Part shown: positions 8,973 through 17,072 of the stretch, piece by piece | Layout: each line of letters opens with the position of its first letter | Position numbering within the stretch: the stretch's first letter is position 1 | From: a virus | Direction: 5' to 3' (one strand) | IMG/VR virus record: IMGVR_UViG_3300008050_000196 | Location: 1-30,048 of that record | Length of the DNA: 30,048 nucleotides | Position numbers and translations under genes: made by a program | Notes under the pieces: generated by a model | What the model was told of the DNA's origin: nothing | What the model saw: only the letters and a program-made list of their open reading frames with translations | The model's database searches: none

Positions 8973-9422
8973 ATGGCCAGCTTAATTTCTGATAGCGAGA
9001 AAACTGCACTCAATAACGTGATGGACGATCAGGCGGATACATTCTCTCGCCCCGTCACCGTTATAAAGGATCCAGTGGTAACGGTCCCAACCCCAAACTC
9101 CTCTTTTAACTCTATTTACGGAAATGCCGGAGCAACTACCCCCATCACCTATACAGAACAAAGTAGCACCGTACAGGCCCGCATCCAATATGGGGGTATG
9201 GGCGAAGACTATTTTACAGCATCAAAATCACCCAACCAAATCAAAGTATTTATTCCCGAAGGGCAAGTAAGAATGAAAATAAAAGCTTCAGACTACTCTT
9301 CCGTTTCAGAAGCCAAAAGAATTAAATTCGATAATCAAGAATTTTCTATCTATAGTGACTTTAAAGGTCACGGCTTGTTTGATACTCAGTTTTATACGGT
9401 AATGTTAAAGAAAATAACCTAA
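8973..9422 (+). CDS. Head-closure/stopper-like connector protein
   Basis: A 149-residue protein. The ATG at 8973 is preferred over an in-frame GTG at 8958, because the GTG lies inside the TATAATA promoter-like element. After a variable N-terminus, the second half is beta-rich. An ITYTEQSSTVQARI strand is followed by IKVFIPEGQVRMKI and a C-terminal FDTQFYTVMLKKI strand, a layout that resembles small head-tail stopper proteins of the SPP1 gp16 / HK97 type. It opens a three-gene plus-strand operon and overlaps the next gene by one base (TAATG). In many phages this slot holds connector and tail-completion proteins just before the tail tube. The assignment rests on fold-like pattern and order, not on a diagnostic motif. 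Confidence 0.5.
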   Translation: MASLISDSEKTALNNVMDDQADTFSRPVTVIKDPVVTVPTPNSSFNSIYGNAGATTPITYTEQSSTVQARIQYGGMGEDYFTASKSPNQIKVFIPEGQVRMKIKASDYSSVSEAKRIKFDNQEFSIYSDFKGHGLFDTQFYTVMLKKIT

Positions 9423-10027
9423 TGGCACTCAAATTATCTAACAAAGAACTTCAAACAATTGAAAAACAAGCGACAAAAGAAAGCTCGTTTAAACAAGAAG
9501 TTAGACGGGTGGTCCAAAAGGAATTTGTCGACATTCATAAACAGTTTTTATCTAATTTTGATTCCCACCCTGTTACAATAGAAATTAAAGGAGGCACATC
9601 CGCCACCAATATTAGCAAGACATTAGGGGGAATTGGAAATCTCTTTACCTACATTGGCTTCGATGAAGGCAGTGATCCTATCAAAAGTTTGCGCAACTTA
9701 TTAAATATTTATGAAATTCAATATCATAATCGCAAAAGATCTATATCCGTTCAAATTAAAGTGCCAACAAAAGAAGAGGTTTTTATAGCCACTCCCATGC
9801 CATGGGCCACAGGACGCAGTTGGGCACGGGGAATCGAAAGAGGTATATCCGGACTGGGACAATACCTTGTTAAAAGTAATCGCATGGGTCGCTCGCGCTC
9901 CGGCTACGCCATAGAAACGCAAGCACGAGTAAGAGGGGGTAGATTTTCTAACAGATCCTATATATCATCTTTACTGAACGATTACTATAAAAATATAAAA
10001 AATTTAGAAAAAAAGACATTTTCATGA
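9422..10027 (+). CDS. Basic tail-completion/neck-like protein
   Basis: A 201-residue strongly basic protein (many Arg/Lys, including SNRMGRSRSGYA near 153-164). The N-terminus is helical and charged, the middle is beta-like (SISVQIKVPTKEEVFIATP), and the Arg/Gly-rich tail contains GISGLGQYL. Size, charge and place between the stopper-like gene and the tail-tube genes fit a tail-completion or neck protein of the HK97 gp10 type. No signature confirms it. The gene overlaps its upstream partner by one base and the downstream ATG by four (ATGA at 10024-10027), so the three are translationally coupled. Confidence 0.5.
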   Translation: MALKLSNKELQTIEKQATKESSFKQEVRRVVQKEFVDIHKQFLSNFDSHPVTIEIKGGTSATNISKTLGGIGNLFTYIGFDEGSDPIKSLRNLLNIYEIQYHNRKRSISVQIKVPTKEEVFIATPMPWATGRSWARGIERGISGLGQYLVKSNRMGRSRSGYAIETQARVRGGRFSNRSYISSLLNDYYKNIKNLEKKTFS

Positions 10028-10872
10028 AAGCACTCTATCAACACGTCCTTTTAAACAGTTTTTATCTTTGGTTTGATAATTTTCTCCTCAAAAAAGGAAC
10101 AGCTTATAAAGATTACCGCACCGACCTTTATTATTACACTGACGAAAGAATTCAAAACAAGGTGGTATTCGGGTCCCCTTACAAACAATGGGTATACGAT
10201 AAAAACATACCAAACTCCATAGTTAACCCGGTTATTAGTGGCGATTCAGGGGCCATTGCAGAAGGGACCAGCGGCCTTACTTTTGATTTCGACAACGGCA
10301 GGGTACTTTTTGATTCTGATTTTGACACAGGCAACAATATTAGCGGCTATTTTACAGTTAAAGATTTTAATGTTTATATTGCTAACCAAACTGAAGAAAC
10401 CATGATTACTGCTGGTAAATACAAAACAAACAGCAGATATGGGCGCACTTTAACATACGTTCCACCTTATGACCAAGCAACTCCAGCGGCATTTCTTTCT
10501 TTAGGCGCTACCACCAACGAACCCTTTGCTTTTGGAGGGGTAGATAATACCATAACTGATATTACCGCGGTAATTTTTGCGGAAAATATTTATCAATTAG
10601 ATGGCGCTTTGTCTGTTATGGCCGATTCTGCCGAAAGTGTTTTTGGTAATATTCCATTTACAGGTTCTCCTCTTACAGAATACGGCGATGTAAAATCAGA
10701 TTATTCCACAGGTTACGACTATGCTAACGTAGCGGCAGATGGAGATTATTACATGATTAATAAAGTAAATGTCTCAAAAATCTCAGACAGTTCTAATAAA
10801 ACCATTCCAGTTGATCTTTTTGTAGGCTTTGTAGACTTCGAAGTTTACAAATATCGTACGCCGAGAAGTTAA
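10024..10872 (+). CDS. Structural protein of tail/neck region, family unknown
   Basis: A 282-residue, Tyr/Asp/Asn-rich and largely beta-predicted protein. It starts MKALYQHVLLNSFYLWFDNF, a short amphipathic helix typical of several phage tail terminator or connector proteins, then shows repeated strands ending in GFVDFEVYKYRTP. There is no cleavable signal peptide, since no Ala-X-Ala site follows. It is coupled by ATGA to the basic protein upstream and sits immediately before the two tail-tube-like genes. A tail terminator or neck subunit is the most likely role, but I do not recognise the family. Confidence 0.55.
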   Translation: MKALYQHVLLNSFYLWFDNFLLKKGTAYKDYRTDLYYYTDERIQNKVVFGSPYKQWVYDKNIPNSIVNPVISGDSGAIAEGTSGLTFDFDNGRVLFDSDFDTGNNISGYFTVKDFNVYIANQTEETMITAGKYKTNSRYGRTLTYVPPYDQATPAAFLSLGATTNEPFAFGGVDNTITDITAVIFAENIYQLDGALSVMADSAESVFGNIPFTGSPLTEYGDVKSDYSTGYDYANVAADGDYYMINKVNVSKISDSSNKTIPVDLFVGFVDFEVYKYRTPRS

Positions 10873-10892
10873 ATGTTCTCAAAGTCATAAAA

Positions 10893-10907
10893 AAGTTGTA
10901 AATTATT
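10893..10907 (+). promoter_or_regulatory. Late-promoter-like element upstream of first tail-tube-like gene
   Basis: AAGTTGTAAATTATT lies in the 54-base gap before the ATG at 10927, with its TTGTA 31 bases upstream of the start. It differs from the AAGTGTA consensus by G to T. The remaining leader is A/T-rich, has TAATATACT near the start and lacks a Shine-Dalgarno sequence. A separate promoter here would suit a highly expressed structural gene. Confidence 0.4.
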
Positions 10908-10926
10908 CTAAATTTAATATACTATT

Positions 10927-12408
10927 ATGGCTAGAAACAGAGTAATTTATCAAAGTCAGGCGGTATTTATATCGCCTTCATCCACTGGTTACCATATGCA
11001 AACAGGCAACCAAACCCCCCAAGCAGGAGGTGCTACCGCCAGCTTATCGGAAAATGCATACTGGAATACCAATTGGACTGGTGTAACGGGAATCACATTC
11101 CCTGATGGGGCCGATTTCGGAGCTCGACCCACGCCGATTCTTAACCGTTCGTTAATTGAACCTTTGCATAGGATTCAGTCAGCCAACTTTAACTTCACGA
11201 TTAATCGTCAAGATATCAATGAATTCGGCAAACTGGCTCGTCTGGATTCAATTGTAATGGAGTCTCCAACCGTAGGGTTAGATTTTAATTATTACCTTAC
11301 TGATGGTGGTAATGAGCGCAAAATGGGATTCAACCTTCCTACTAATAATTCAGGCAAACTGGCTCGCGCTACCGCAGCCGAAGCTGCATGGACCGGCGAC
11401 GGTTGTGTATCGGGATATTCTGCACTTTCAGGATTGATTGAAGACACCCAAGGAAACAACTATTTTATCGTTACTTCTAAAGAGGGTGTCGATGTTCAAG
11501 GAGACGACGTCTCTGCTGCAGCAGGAGATTTTGATGTTATTTCTATTGGAAATGGTTTTGTTAGCGATTACAGTATCGACGCTTCCGTCGGATCTGTTCC
11601 AACTGCTAGCGTTACTGTCGAAGCGTTTAACATTCGCGTTGACGATAAAATCTCCGGCGCTATAAATGGAACTAGTCCTGCAGCTACCACCGGAAATCAA
11701 ATTCCCGGTGTAAACGATACAGACGGCCAACAGGTAAACATTAACTATCAATTCGATGGAGGTACACTGCAAACAACTGGCGACTATACCGCCGCGACGA
11801 CTGTAGCAGGCAACACTATTACAGCTCTTCGTCCGGGCGATCTTTTATTGGAGTTTATAAATCCCGAATCGTCGAGTTTCAATAATGATGGTTTCACCGT
11901 TTTAAGTGGAGCGGGCGCGGCTCATATTCAAAGTTTCGGAGTATCCGTTCCAATGAGTCGTACCGTTTTAGGGAGACTTGGAAATACCTTTGGATATGCT
12001 CGTGTCATTGATCTACCGCTGAATCTTGATATTTCGATTTCAGCCATTGTGTCAGAGCTTAGGGCAAACAACCTGTTTGAAAGGCTTAATTCACCTGATA
12101 AGGTAGACTTCAGATTAAGCATGAGAAGGTCTGCGGGAACCGGCCAACCGGGTGCAGATGCTTTTGTTATAGATGTTAAAGGGGCTCGCCTTGAAGGGGA
12201 AAGCTACAGTTCTTCCATTGGAGACAATGAAACTGTAGATATAACATTCTCCACTCAGGTCGGTGGTGCCAACGATACCTCCAACGGTATATTCATGAGA
12301 GGATCTTATGAGAGATGGCGCACAATGCCATATTGGTGTCTAGGAGATGCTAAAAACAAGCAAGGCTCATGGAGCGGCACAGGGGGAATGTATAATAGCA
12401 TTAGGTAA
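10927..12408 (+). CDS. Tail-tube-like major tail protein, copy A
   Basis: A 493-residue protein, clearly paralogous to the next gene. Shared blocks are the N-terminus (RNRVIYQS...ISPSSTGYH), residues about 82-115 (FTINRQDIN.FG.LARLDSIVM), 202-236 (FDVISIGNGF.SDYSI), and 331-480, which includes LGNTFGYARVIDLP and a C-terminal STQVGGANDTSNG segment. Middle segments diverge. Beta-rich character, abundance-type gene architecture (own promoter-like element, own terminator) and location between connector proteins and the tape measure support a major tail tube protein. A contractile-tail tube or another abundant tail component cannot be excluded, because no sheath gene is visible. There are no enzyme motifs. 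Confidence 0.6.
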   Translation: MARNRVIYQSQAVFISPSSTGYHMQTGNQTPQAGGATASLSENAYWNTNWTGVTGITFPDGADFGARPTPILNRSLIEPLHRIQSANFNFTINRQDINEFGKLARLDSIVMESPTVGLDFNYYLTDGGNERKMGFNLPTNNSGKLARATAAEAAWTGDGCVSGYSALSGLIEDTQGNNYFIVTSKEGVDVQGDDVSAAAGDFDVISIGNGFVSDYSIDASVGSVPTASVTVEAFNIRVDDKISGAINGTSPAATTGNQIPGVNDTDGQQVNINYQFDGGTLQTTGDYTAATTVAGNTITALRPGDLLLEFINPESSSFNNDGFTVLSGAGAAHIQSFGVSVPMSRTVLGRLGNTFGYARVIDLPLNLDISISAIVSELRANNLFERLNSPDKVDFRLSMRRSAGTGQPGADAFVIDVKGARLEGESYSSSIGDNETVDITFSTQVGGANDTSNGIFMRGSYERWRTMPYWCLGDAKNKQGSWSGTGGMYNSIR

Positions 12409-12425
12409 TAATAGTGTTTATCAAA

Positions 12426-12456
12426 GCCCCATCCTTCGGGATGGGGTTTTTTTTTT
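12426..12456 (+). terminator. Rho-independent terminator after tail protein A
   Basis: Perfect 8-bp stem CCCCATCC / GGATGGGG around a TTCG tetraloop (12427-12446), followed by a run of ten T residues. It lies 18 bases past the stop codon of copy A and separates it from copy B, so the two paralogs are probably on separate transcripts or are attenuated relative to each other. Confidence 0.92.
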
Positions 12457-12482
12457 CATTTAATAGTAAAATTTTATTATTA

Positions 12483-12496
12483 AAGTGTATATAATA
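12483..12496 (+). promoter_or_regulatory. Late-promoter-like element upstream of second tail-tube-like gene
   Basis: AAGTGTATATAATA, with GTGTA 20 bases before the ATG at 12505. This is one of the best matches to the recurring element and contains TATAATA. Unlike most others it is followed by a plausible Shine-Dalgarno (AAAGAGG, about 3 bases before the ATG). It lies just after the terminator of the preceding gene, which supports a true transcription restart here. Confidence 0.55.
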
Positions 12497-12504
12497 AAGA
12501 GGCA

Positions 12505-14106
12505 ATGGCTGGAAGAAATCGCGTAATTTATCAAAGTGAAGGATTGTACATTTCCCCTTCTTCTACGGGGTACCATTTACAATCAGGCCAAGGAACAGTC
12601 GACCCATACCAAGTCAGCTTAGGTCCCCCGGGTGACAGTCCCTATGCTAACAACCTATCTCAAGATTCGGCATTTCAAACTGGCTCGTTGCGTTGGAGTG
12701 GTATTATGGACCCCGCCACAGGAGAAGAGCCATCCGGTTTCACTTCTGCAAGTGGTCCTTTTGGTCCTAGCGGCACCATCTATCGCTCTTTATTAGAACC
12801 ACTAGATCGTGTACAATCTATCAATTTCGATTTCACTATAAACAGGCAAGACATTAATCAATTTGGACGTCTTGCTCGTCTCGATTCTATCGTAATGGAA
12901 GCCCCTACTGTTAATTTAAGTTATGATTATTATTTGACCGATGGAGCAAACGAAAGAAAAATGGGATTCAATATTCCCACGAGCGATGGAGAGGGTGGTT
13001 ATAGACCTGTTAGCGCTAATTACTGGACGGGAGATTTAGCTGTTTCTGGGTATAGCGCGCTCTCTGGTCTTATCGACGATACTGTAGGAAATAATTATTT
13101 TATCCTTGTGGGAGACGAAGGAAAAGATCTAGAAGATGAGCCTGTAAGCGCCTATGTTAACCTACCCATGTCGGACACAAATTTCGATGTCATAAGTATA
13201 GGTAATGGTTTTATCTCTGATTATAGTATAAACGCAGCGGTGGGAGCTATTCCCACAGCTTCAGTTTCAGTAGAAGCTTTTAATGTCAAAACGGACAATA
13301 CAGCTTCAGGGAGTTCTACTTCCCATACTTCAGTAAGCGGACCCCTTAACCCTTTAAGCTCCGGAAATGGACTGAATTTTCCCGCTATTCCAGCTGTGGA
13401 TCAATTCAACGGATTAACAGGAATTACCTTACAGGATGGTGCGGAGTTTGCTAACACTGCCAACTGGTCTGCCGGTGGGGTTCCCATCCAGCGTTTTGTT
13501 CGATTCAGTGTTCCTACTTATGATACAGGTAGCGCCGATATGGCCGCTCTTCGTCCGGGAGATATTGCTTTTCAAATGAGCGATTCTGGAAATTATAAAG
13601 GTTTTACAGATATGGCTGGCGCTGGCGAAGCTCATCTACAAAGCATGAGTATTAGTGTGCCACTAAGCCGCTCTGTCTTGCAAAGGCTCGGTAATACTTT
13701 TGGATACGGTAGAGTCGTAGATTTACCTATCAATGTTGATGTCAGTCTCTCTGCCATTGTATCTGAGCTAAATAAAAACAATTTATTTGAAAACCTCTCG
13801 ACTCCCCAAAAACATAACTTTACCCTTACATTACGCACCGCTAATGCTACTACCGGAGCACCGGGCGAGACAGCAATAGTCTTTACAGTAAAAAATGCGC
13901 GCCTAGAGAGTGAAACCTTCAGTAGCGCTATCGGAGATAATCAAACGGTAGATATGGTTTTTTCGACCCAAGTGGGCGGCTCTAATGATACAGAAAACGG
14001 CTTATTTATGGACGGTAGTTATTGGCGCTTCCCTACTCTGAACTATTTTCCGCTGGGATCTAAGAAAATTTCAGATGACGCCTACAAAGGAACCGGAGGA
14101 CAGTAA
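12505..14106 (+). CDS. Tail-tube-like major tail protein, copy B
   Basis: A 533-residue paralog of the upstream gene, with the same order of conserved blocks: N-terminal NRVIYQSEGLYISPSSTGYH, FTINRQDINQFGRLARLDS near 107-126, FDVISIGNGFISDYSI near 227-242, the LGNTFGYGRVVDLP block near 393-406, and STQVGGSNDTENG near the C-terminus. It is 40 residues longer because of insertions in the N-terminal third and a Ser/Gly-rich linker near 265-295. It has its own promoter-like element after a terminator. One copy may form the tube and the other a special ring or decorated tube subunit, or both may alternate. The stop codon (TAA) abuts the convergent neighbouring gene with no space. Confidence 0.6.
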   Translation: MAGRNRVIYQSEGLYISPSSTGYHLQSGQGTVDPYQVSLGPPGDSPYANNLSQDSAFQTGSLRWSGIMDPATGEEPSGFTSASGPFGPSGTIYRSLLEPLDRVQSINFDFTINRQDINQFGRLARLDSIVMEAPTVNLSYDYYLTDGANERKMGFNIPTSDGEGGYRPVSANYWTGDLAVSGYSALSGLIDDTVGNNYFILVGDEGKDLEDEPVSAYVNLPMSDTNFDVISIGNGFISDYSINAAVGAIPTASVSVEAFNVKTDNTASGSSTSHTSVSGPLNPLSSGNGLNFPAIPAVDQFNGLTGITLQDGAEFANTANWSAGGVPIQRFVRFSVPTYDTGSADMAALRPGDIAFQMSDSGNYKGFTDMAGAGEAHLQSMSISVPLSRSVLQRLGNTFGYGRVVDLPINVDVSLSAIVSELNKNNLFENLSTPQKHNFTLTLRTANATTGAPGETAIVFTVKNARLESETFSSAIGDNQTVDMVFSTQVGGSNDTENGLFMDGSYWRFPTLNYFPLGSKKISDDAYKGTGGQ

Positions 14107-14661
14107 TTACCAACCTGCCCGCCCCCGATAATCATAAGCAGAATATATATCGCCGCTAGCATCCACAGAAGCGTCTGTACCGGCTACTTGAACGGGTTGG
14201 GCCTCATATATGTTGTATTTAGCTACGAGCGTTTCTAGGCGCTCCTGAGCGTCCTTAGCGAACCCTCTATAGGTTTTAGCAATTTCGTTTTTGTTGGTAC
14301 GGGTAATTACCGAATCTCCTTCACGCAATGAAATAAAGTCCACCGAGCTATCAATACCCTTTAATATAGCGCGGGCTTTTTTTGTATAATAATTTGTAAG
14401 ATAAATCTGTTTATAAATATCACTCTCTTCAAAGCGAAAACCCCCTGAAGGCTGAAGAACTGTATCGTCAGGATATTCAGTCTCACTTCCAGATCCTGAG
14501 AACGCCCTGTAAATAACCGTGTTAAGTAATCCTACGTTATTAGCAAGCCATCCTGAAATTGAAGCTAAAGTGGAATAATCTGCATCAGAATCAAACTCGT
14601 CATTATAAATACCCGTCGCAATGGTGCTCACCAAATACGGCGTTTTAGATCTATCCGGCAT
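14107..14661 (-). CDS. Unknown structural protein, candidate head-tail connector
   Basis: A 184-residue, mostly helical, soluble protein starting MPDRSKTPYLVSTIATGIYN. It has an acidic N-terminal half and a central helix-rich segment (YLTNYYTKKARAILKG). No motif is recognised. It ends exactly where the convergent plus-strand tail gene ends and follows the capsid gene by one intervening small gene, so a head completion or connector adaptor role is plausible by position. Its start is preceded by AGTGTAAATATAT, 15 bases upstream counting from GTGTA, with no Shine-Dalgarno sequence. Confidence 0.6.
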   Translation of the reverse strand: MPDRSKTPYLVSTIATGIYNDEFDSDADYSTLASISGWLANNVGLLNTVIYRAFSGSGSETEYPDDTVLQPSGGFRFEESDIYKQIYLTNYYTKKARAILKGIDSSVDFISLREGDSVITRTNKNEIAKTYRGFAKDAQERLETLVAKYNIYEAQPVQVAGTDASVDASGDIYSAYDYRGRAGW

Positions 14662-14664
14662 ACA

Positions 14665-14677
14665 ATATATTTACACT
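14665..14677 (-). promoter_or_regulatory. Late-promoter-like element before the 184-residue protein
   Basis: AGTGTAAATATAT on the minus strand. It ends about three bases before the ATG at 14661 and lies in a 21-base intergenic gap. It matches the recurring element. If used as a -10 box it would give a leaderless transcript. Confidence 0.45.
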
Positions 14678-14682
14678 AAAAA

Positions 14683-15114
14683 CTAGAAACCTTCGCCCAT
14701 TAATTTCTTGGCTCTTGCGTGGTCGGGGTGAGCTGGATCATGAATAGGTAAGGGATCCTCCATTGAAATTGTTCGTGCGCCCCGCGAGACCCGTTGAAAT
14801 TCTTTTTTAAGCTTATCTCTCAATCGGGCTAAACCCCCCTCCGGAAAAACCCCAACCCTCATTGCCAAATTTTGCAAATCACTCAAATTAGAATCTTTTA
14901 ATTGAGCTTCAAAGACATTTGGATCATTAGTTCCAAAAGGGTTTACTGTTTTAATGCCTAAAACTTCTTCTAGTTTTTTTACCTTTTCAATGGCCTCATC
15001 GTCCATTTTTCCTGTAGTAAAATTTTGCAGATCCTCAAGACTGGTCTTCTTTTTCGTGGCTTTTGAAACGTTTTTCTTCGCCGCCTTTTTTGTGGTTTTC
15101 TTTCTCGCTGCCAT
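14683..15114 (-). CDS. Small protein with histone-like Lys/Ala-rich N-terminus
   Basis: 143 residues. The first 24 are almost entirely Ala, Arg, Lys and Thr (MAARKKTTKKAAKKNVSKAT), similar to H1-like DNA-binding tails. The rest is a helical, mixed-charge domain (LEEVLGIKTVNPFG, LQNLAMRVGVFPEGG). It lies after the capsid terminator and before a candidate connector gene. It could bind packaged DNA or act in head completion. The family is not recognised, and the DNA-binding idea rests on composition alone. Its start has an AGTTGTAATATAC element just upstream. Confidence 0.65.
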   Translation of the reverse strand: MAARKKTTKKAAKKNVSKATKKKTSLEDLQNFTTGKMDDEAIEKVKKLEEVLGIKTVNPFGTNDPNVFEAQLKDSNLSDLQNLAMRVGVFPEGGLARLRDKLKKEFQRVSRGARTISMEDPLPIHDPAHPDHARAKKLMGEGF

Positions 15115-15118
15115 GTTA

Positions 15119-15131
15119 GTATATTACAACT
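15119..15131 (-). promoter_or_regulatory. Late-promoter-like element after capsid terminator
   Basis: AGTTGTAATATAC on the minus strand, ending 4 bases before the ATG at 15114 and lying 17 bases beyond the capsid-gene terminator. It differs from the AGTGTA consensus by one inserted T. Its place directly after a strong terminator supports a transcription restart. Confidence 0.45.
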
Positions 15132-15147
15132 AAAATTGTATTTTTCC

Positions 15148-15181
15148 AAAAAAAAACTCCGCCCCCCGAAGGGAGCGGAGT
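15148..15181 (-). terminator. Rho-independent terminator after major capsid gene
   Basis: On the minus strand, an 11-bp stem (ACTCCGCTCCC with GGGGGCGGAGT, one G-T pair) closes on a TTCG-type loop and is followed by nine T residues. It begins 17 bases after the capsid stop codon. Like the tail-protein terminator at 12426, it uses a UUCG loop. Confidence 0.92.
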
Positions 15182-15198
15182 CGTCAGTATCAAACTGA

Positions 15199-16350
15199 TT
15201 ACATGATTAAGCCCACTAAGGCTCTGTTGTCCAAGACCATACGTCCCTCTTCCAAGGCACCGTAATAACCAATTCTCTGCTGTCTAGAGGAGAACTGATC
15301 ATCAGCGACTAAGTTGAACTGAGATCCAGTTTCGGAATCCACAGCAATAGCGCGAATCATCGCGTCACGGCTGCGGTCAAGACCAACAATGATTTCCTCA
15401 GTAGCGCCGTCGAAGGCACTGGACACCGTGGTAGAACTGTTATTGAGATAATCAGTAGTACCAGCGACTGTATCGAAGACGTCATTGAAACGCTTGCCAA
15501 CACCTAACTCAAGGACTTCCATAATGGCCACACCAAAGAATTCAGTTAAGCCACTCTGGCTAAACACTGAGTTCCTGACAGCGTCAGTTGCCGGAATACC
15601 GGTACTGTCTTTGTCCATGGTTCCCGTTGGAGCTGCCGTATTAATCGGATTGTAAGCCATAGCACGAATCTGCTCCACCACTTCAGGTGAAACCAAAAGA
15701 TCAGTTAAAGCCTTACGAGCACCAGCAGGTGTACCGCCGGACCATGAAGCATTAACTCTCTTCATTTTCGTGAATAACTTATTCAAATCATCCAATACAA
15801 AACGATTAGCTACAGCAGTTCTGAATACGTTACGGTTTTTAGCACCAAATGTCGCATTACCGTTTGTCGCGTTCGCTAGAGCTGTCATCAAGAGGTTGGA
15901 GGATGTTCTTTCCTGTTTAAGGAGAACTTCCTGTGCCACCCGAGTAAAAGTTTTACCAATCACATCAAGTCTAGAGCGGGAAGCGTACTTTCTGTCGAAA
16001 GACACCGCGCTATCCAAGTTATAAGTAGCGAACTTCAATTCGGAGGCTGTGGGTTGAATGTAGTTGGTCGGAAGACCCCCGGCCACAGATTGACTGTAGA
16101 CCCGAATGTAATCCTCATCAAAAACATCGTAATACAAATCCAACGGAATAGAAGGATTGTCGTCTGCGTTATACTCTAACGCGGTGAACAGATTGCTGAT
16201 AGTCGGAGCATTATTGATAACCTCGGCCAAAACCGGACCAATAAACTCGGCTAACGCAATTTGAGCAGCGTAAGCGGTTTCTCTGTTACGAGAAGCCATT
16301 GCTTTCACCAGTTCCACTTGCTCATCGGTTCTTTTTAATGTAATTTTCAT
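15199..16350 (-). CDS. Major capsid protein (HK97-fold type, probable)
   Basis: A 383-residue protein that should form the icosahedral shell. The N-terminal helix is charged (residues 1-60), followed by the mixed alpha/beta pattern usual in HK97-fold capsid proteins: an extended loop region near 85-125 (FATYNLDSAVSFDRKY), a helical spine near 135-200, and a beta-rich C-terminal part ending in ALEEGRMVLDNRALVGLIM. Length and order (portal, protease/scaffold, small capsid-associated protein, this gene, strong terminator) are as expected. A plausible AAAGGAA ribosome site lies about 15 bases before the ATG. No AAGTGTA element is present here, so it probably reads from upstream. No cleavage site can be pinned from sequence alone. 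Confidence 0.82.
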   Translation of the reverse strand: MKITLKRTDEQVELVKAMASRNRETAYAAQIALAEFIGPVLAEVINNAPTISNLFTALEYNADDNPSIPLDLYYDVFDEDYIRVYSQSVAGGLPTNYIQPTASELKFATYNLDSAVSFDRKYASRSRLDVIGKTFTRVAQEVLLKQERTSSNLLMTALANATNGNATFGAKNRNVFRTAVANRFVLDDLNKLFTKMKRVNASWSGGTPAGARKALTDLLVSPEVVEQIRAMAYNPINTAAPTGTMDKDSTGIPATDAVRNSVFSQSGLTEFFGVAIMEVLELGVGKRFNDVFDTVAGTTDYLNNSSTTVSSAFDGATEEIIVGLDRSRDAMIRAIAVDSETGSQFNLVADDQFSSRQQRIGYYGALEEGRMVLDNRALVGLIM

Positions 16351-16381
16351 TATATTATATTAATTCCTTTCTAGTTAAGGG

Positions 16382-17050
16382 TTACGCAACATCCAATGAG
16401 CTGCTACAGTCTATCTGGACTAACGCGTACTGTGCAGTACCCGTACCAGCAAACACATCCGCCTGACCATTCTGAGAGGTTCTATTGCCGGTCGCCAAAA
16501 CGTGACCAACAAGAGCAGCCGTCAGATCAACCAGTCCCTCACGAGAATAGCCGGTCAATTTGCCCGGATTGTCGGGAGAAATCCCAACAAGGTTACCCGG
16601 AACAACAGAACCGCCTACAAGTTCGTAAGCTGACTCGTCAAAGGTGAACAAGCCCCTCGTCGCGACCGGGCAAGCCTGACCGCTAAGAACTGCCTGTAAT
16701 TCATCCTTCTTGACTGGATTGTAGAGAAGTTTTTCTCCATTCTCGTCGTTCTTAATCGTCTGATTAAGAGTGACGCCTAAGACCGGGGCTCCGGTGGTGG
16801 CAGCCGAAAATCGTAAAGGAACCGTTGGGTACTTATCAGCACCCAAGAACGGGTAATCGGTTTTCCCCAAGTAATCACTTCCGATAAGATCGAAAGTATC
16901 TTGGTTCATATTACCGCTCAATACCTTTACCATTACGCCTGCACTACCATTGCCGTCAGTTGACGGGTTGTCGTCTACCACCTGATTTGCAAACAGGTTG
17001 ATGACATCCGTCTCGTTATATTGCCTAAATGGGTATAATCTAAGTGCCAT
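16382..17050 (-). CDS. Probable capsid decoration/stabilisation protein
   Basis: A 222-residue, Gly/Thr/Val-rich, beta-predicted protein starting MALRLYPFRQYNETDVINLF, without signal peptide or membrane segment. It lies between the protease-scaffold gene and the capsid gene. That is where lambda gpD-like and other head-decoration proteins commonly lie, and segments such as AVLSGQACPVATRGLFTFDE and LVGHVLATG fit a small head protein. The decoration role is inferred from place and composition. No Shine-Dalgarno or AAGTGTA element precedes it, so it is likely read through from upstream. Confidence 0.6.
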   Translation of the reverse strand: MALRLYPFRQYNETDVINLFANQVVDDNPSTDGNGSAGVMVKVLSGNMNQDTFDLIGSDYLGKTDYPFLGADKYPTVPLRFSAATTGAPVLGVTLNQTIKNDENGEKLLYNPVKKDELQAVLSGQACPVATRGLFTFDESAYELVGGSVVPGNLVGISPDNPGKLTGYSREGLVDLTAALVGHVLATGNRTSQNGQADVFAGTGTAQYALVQIDCSSSLDVA

Positions 17051-17072
17051 ATTTGTTTAGTAGTTTATTTGT

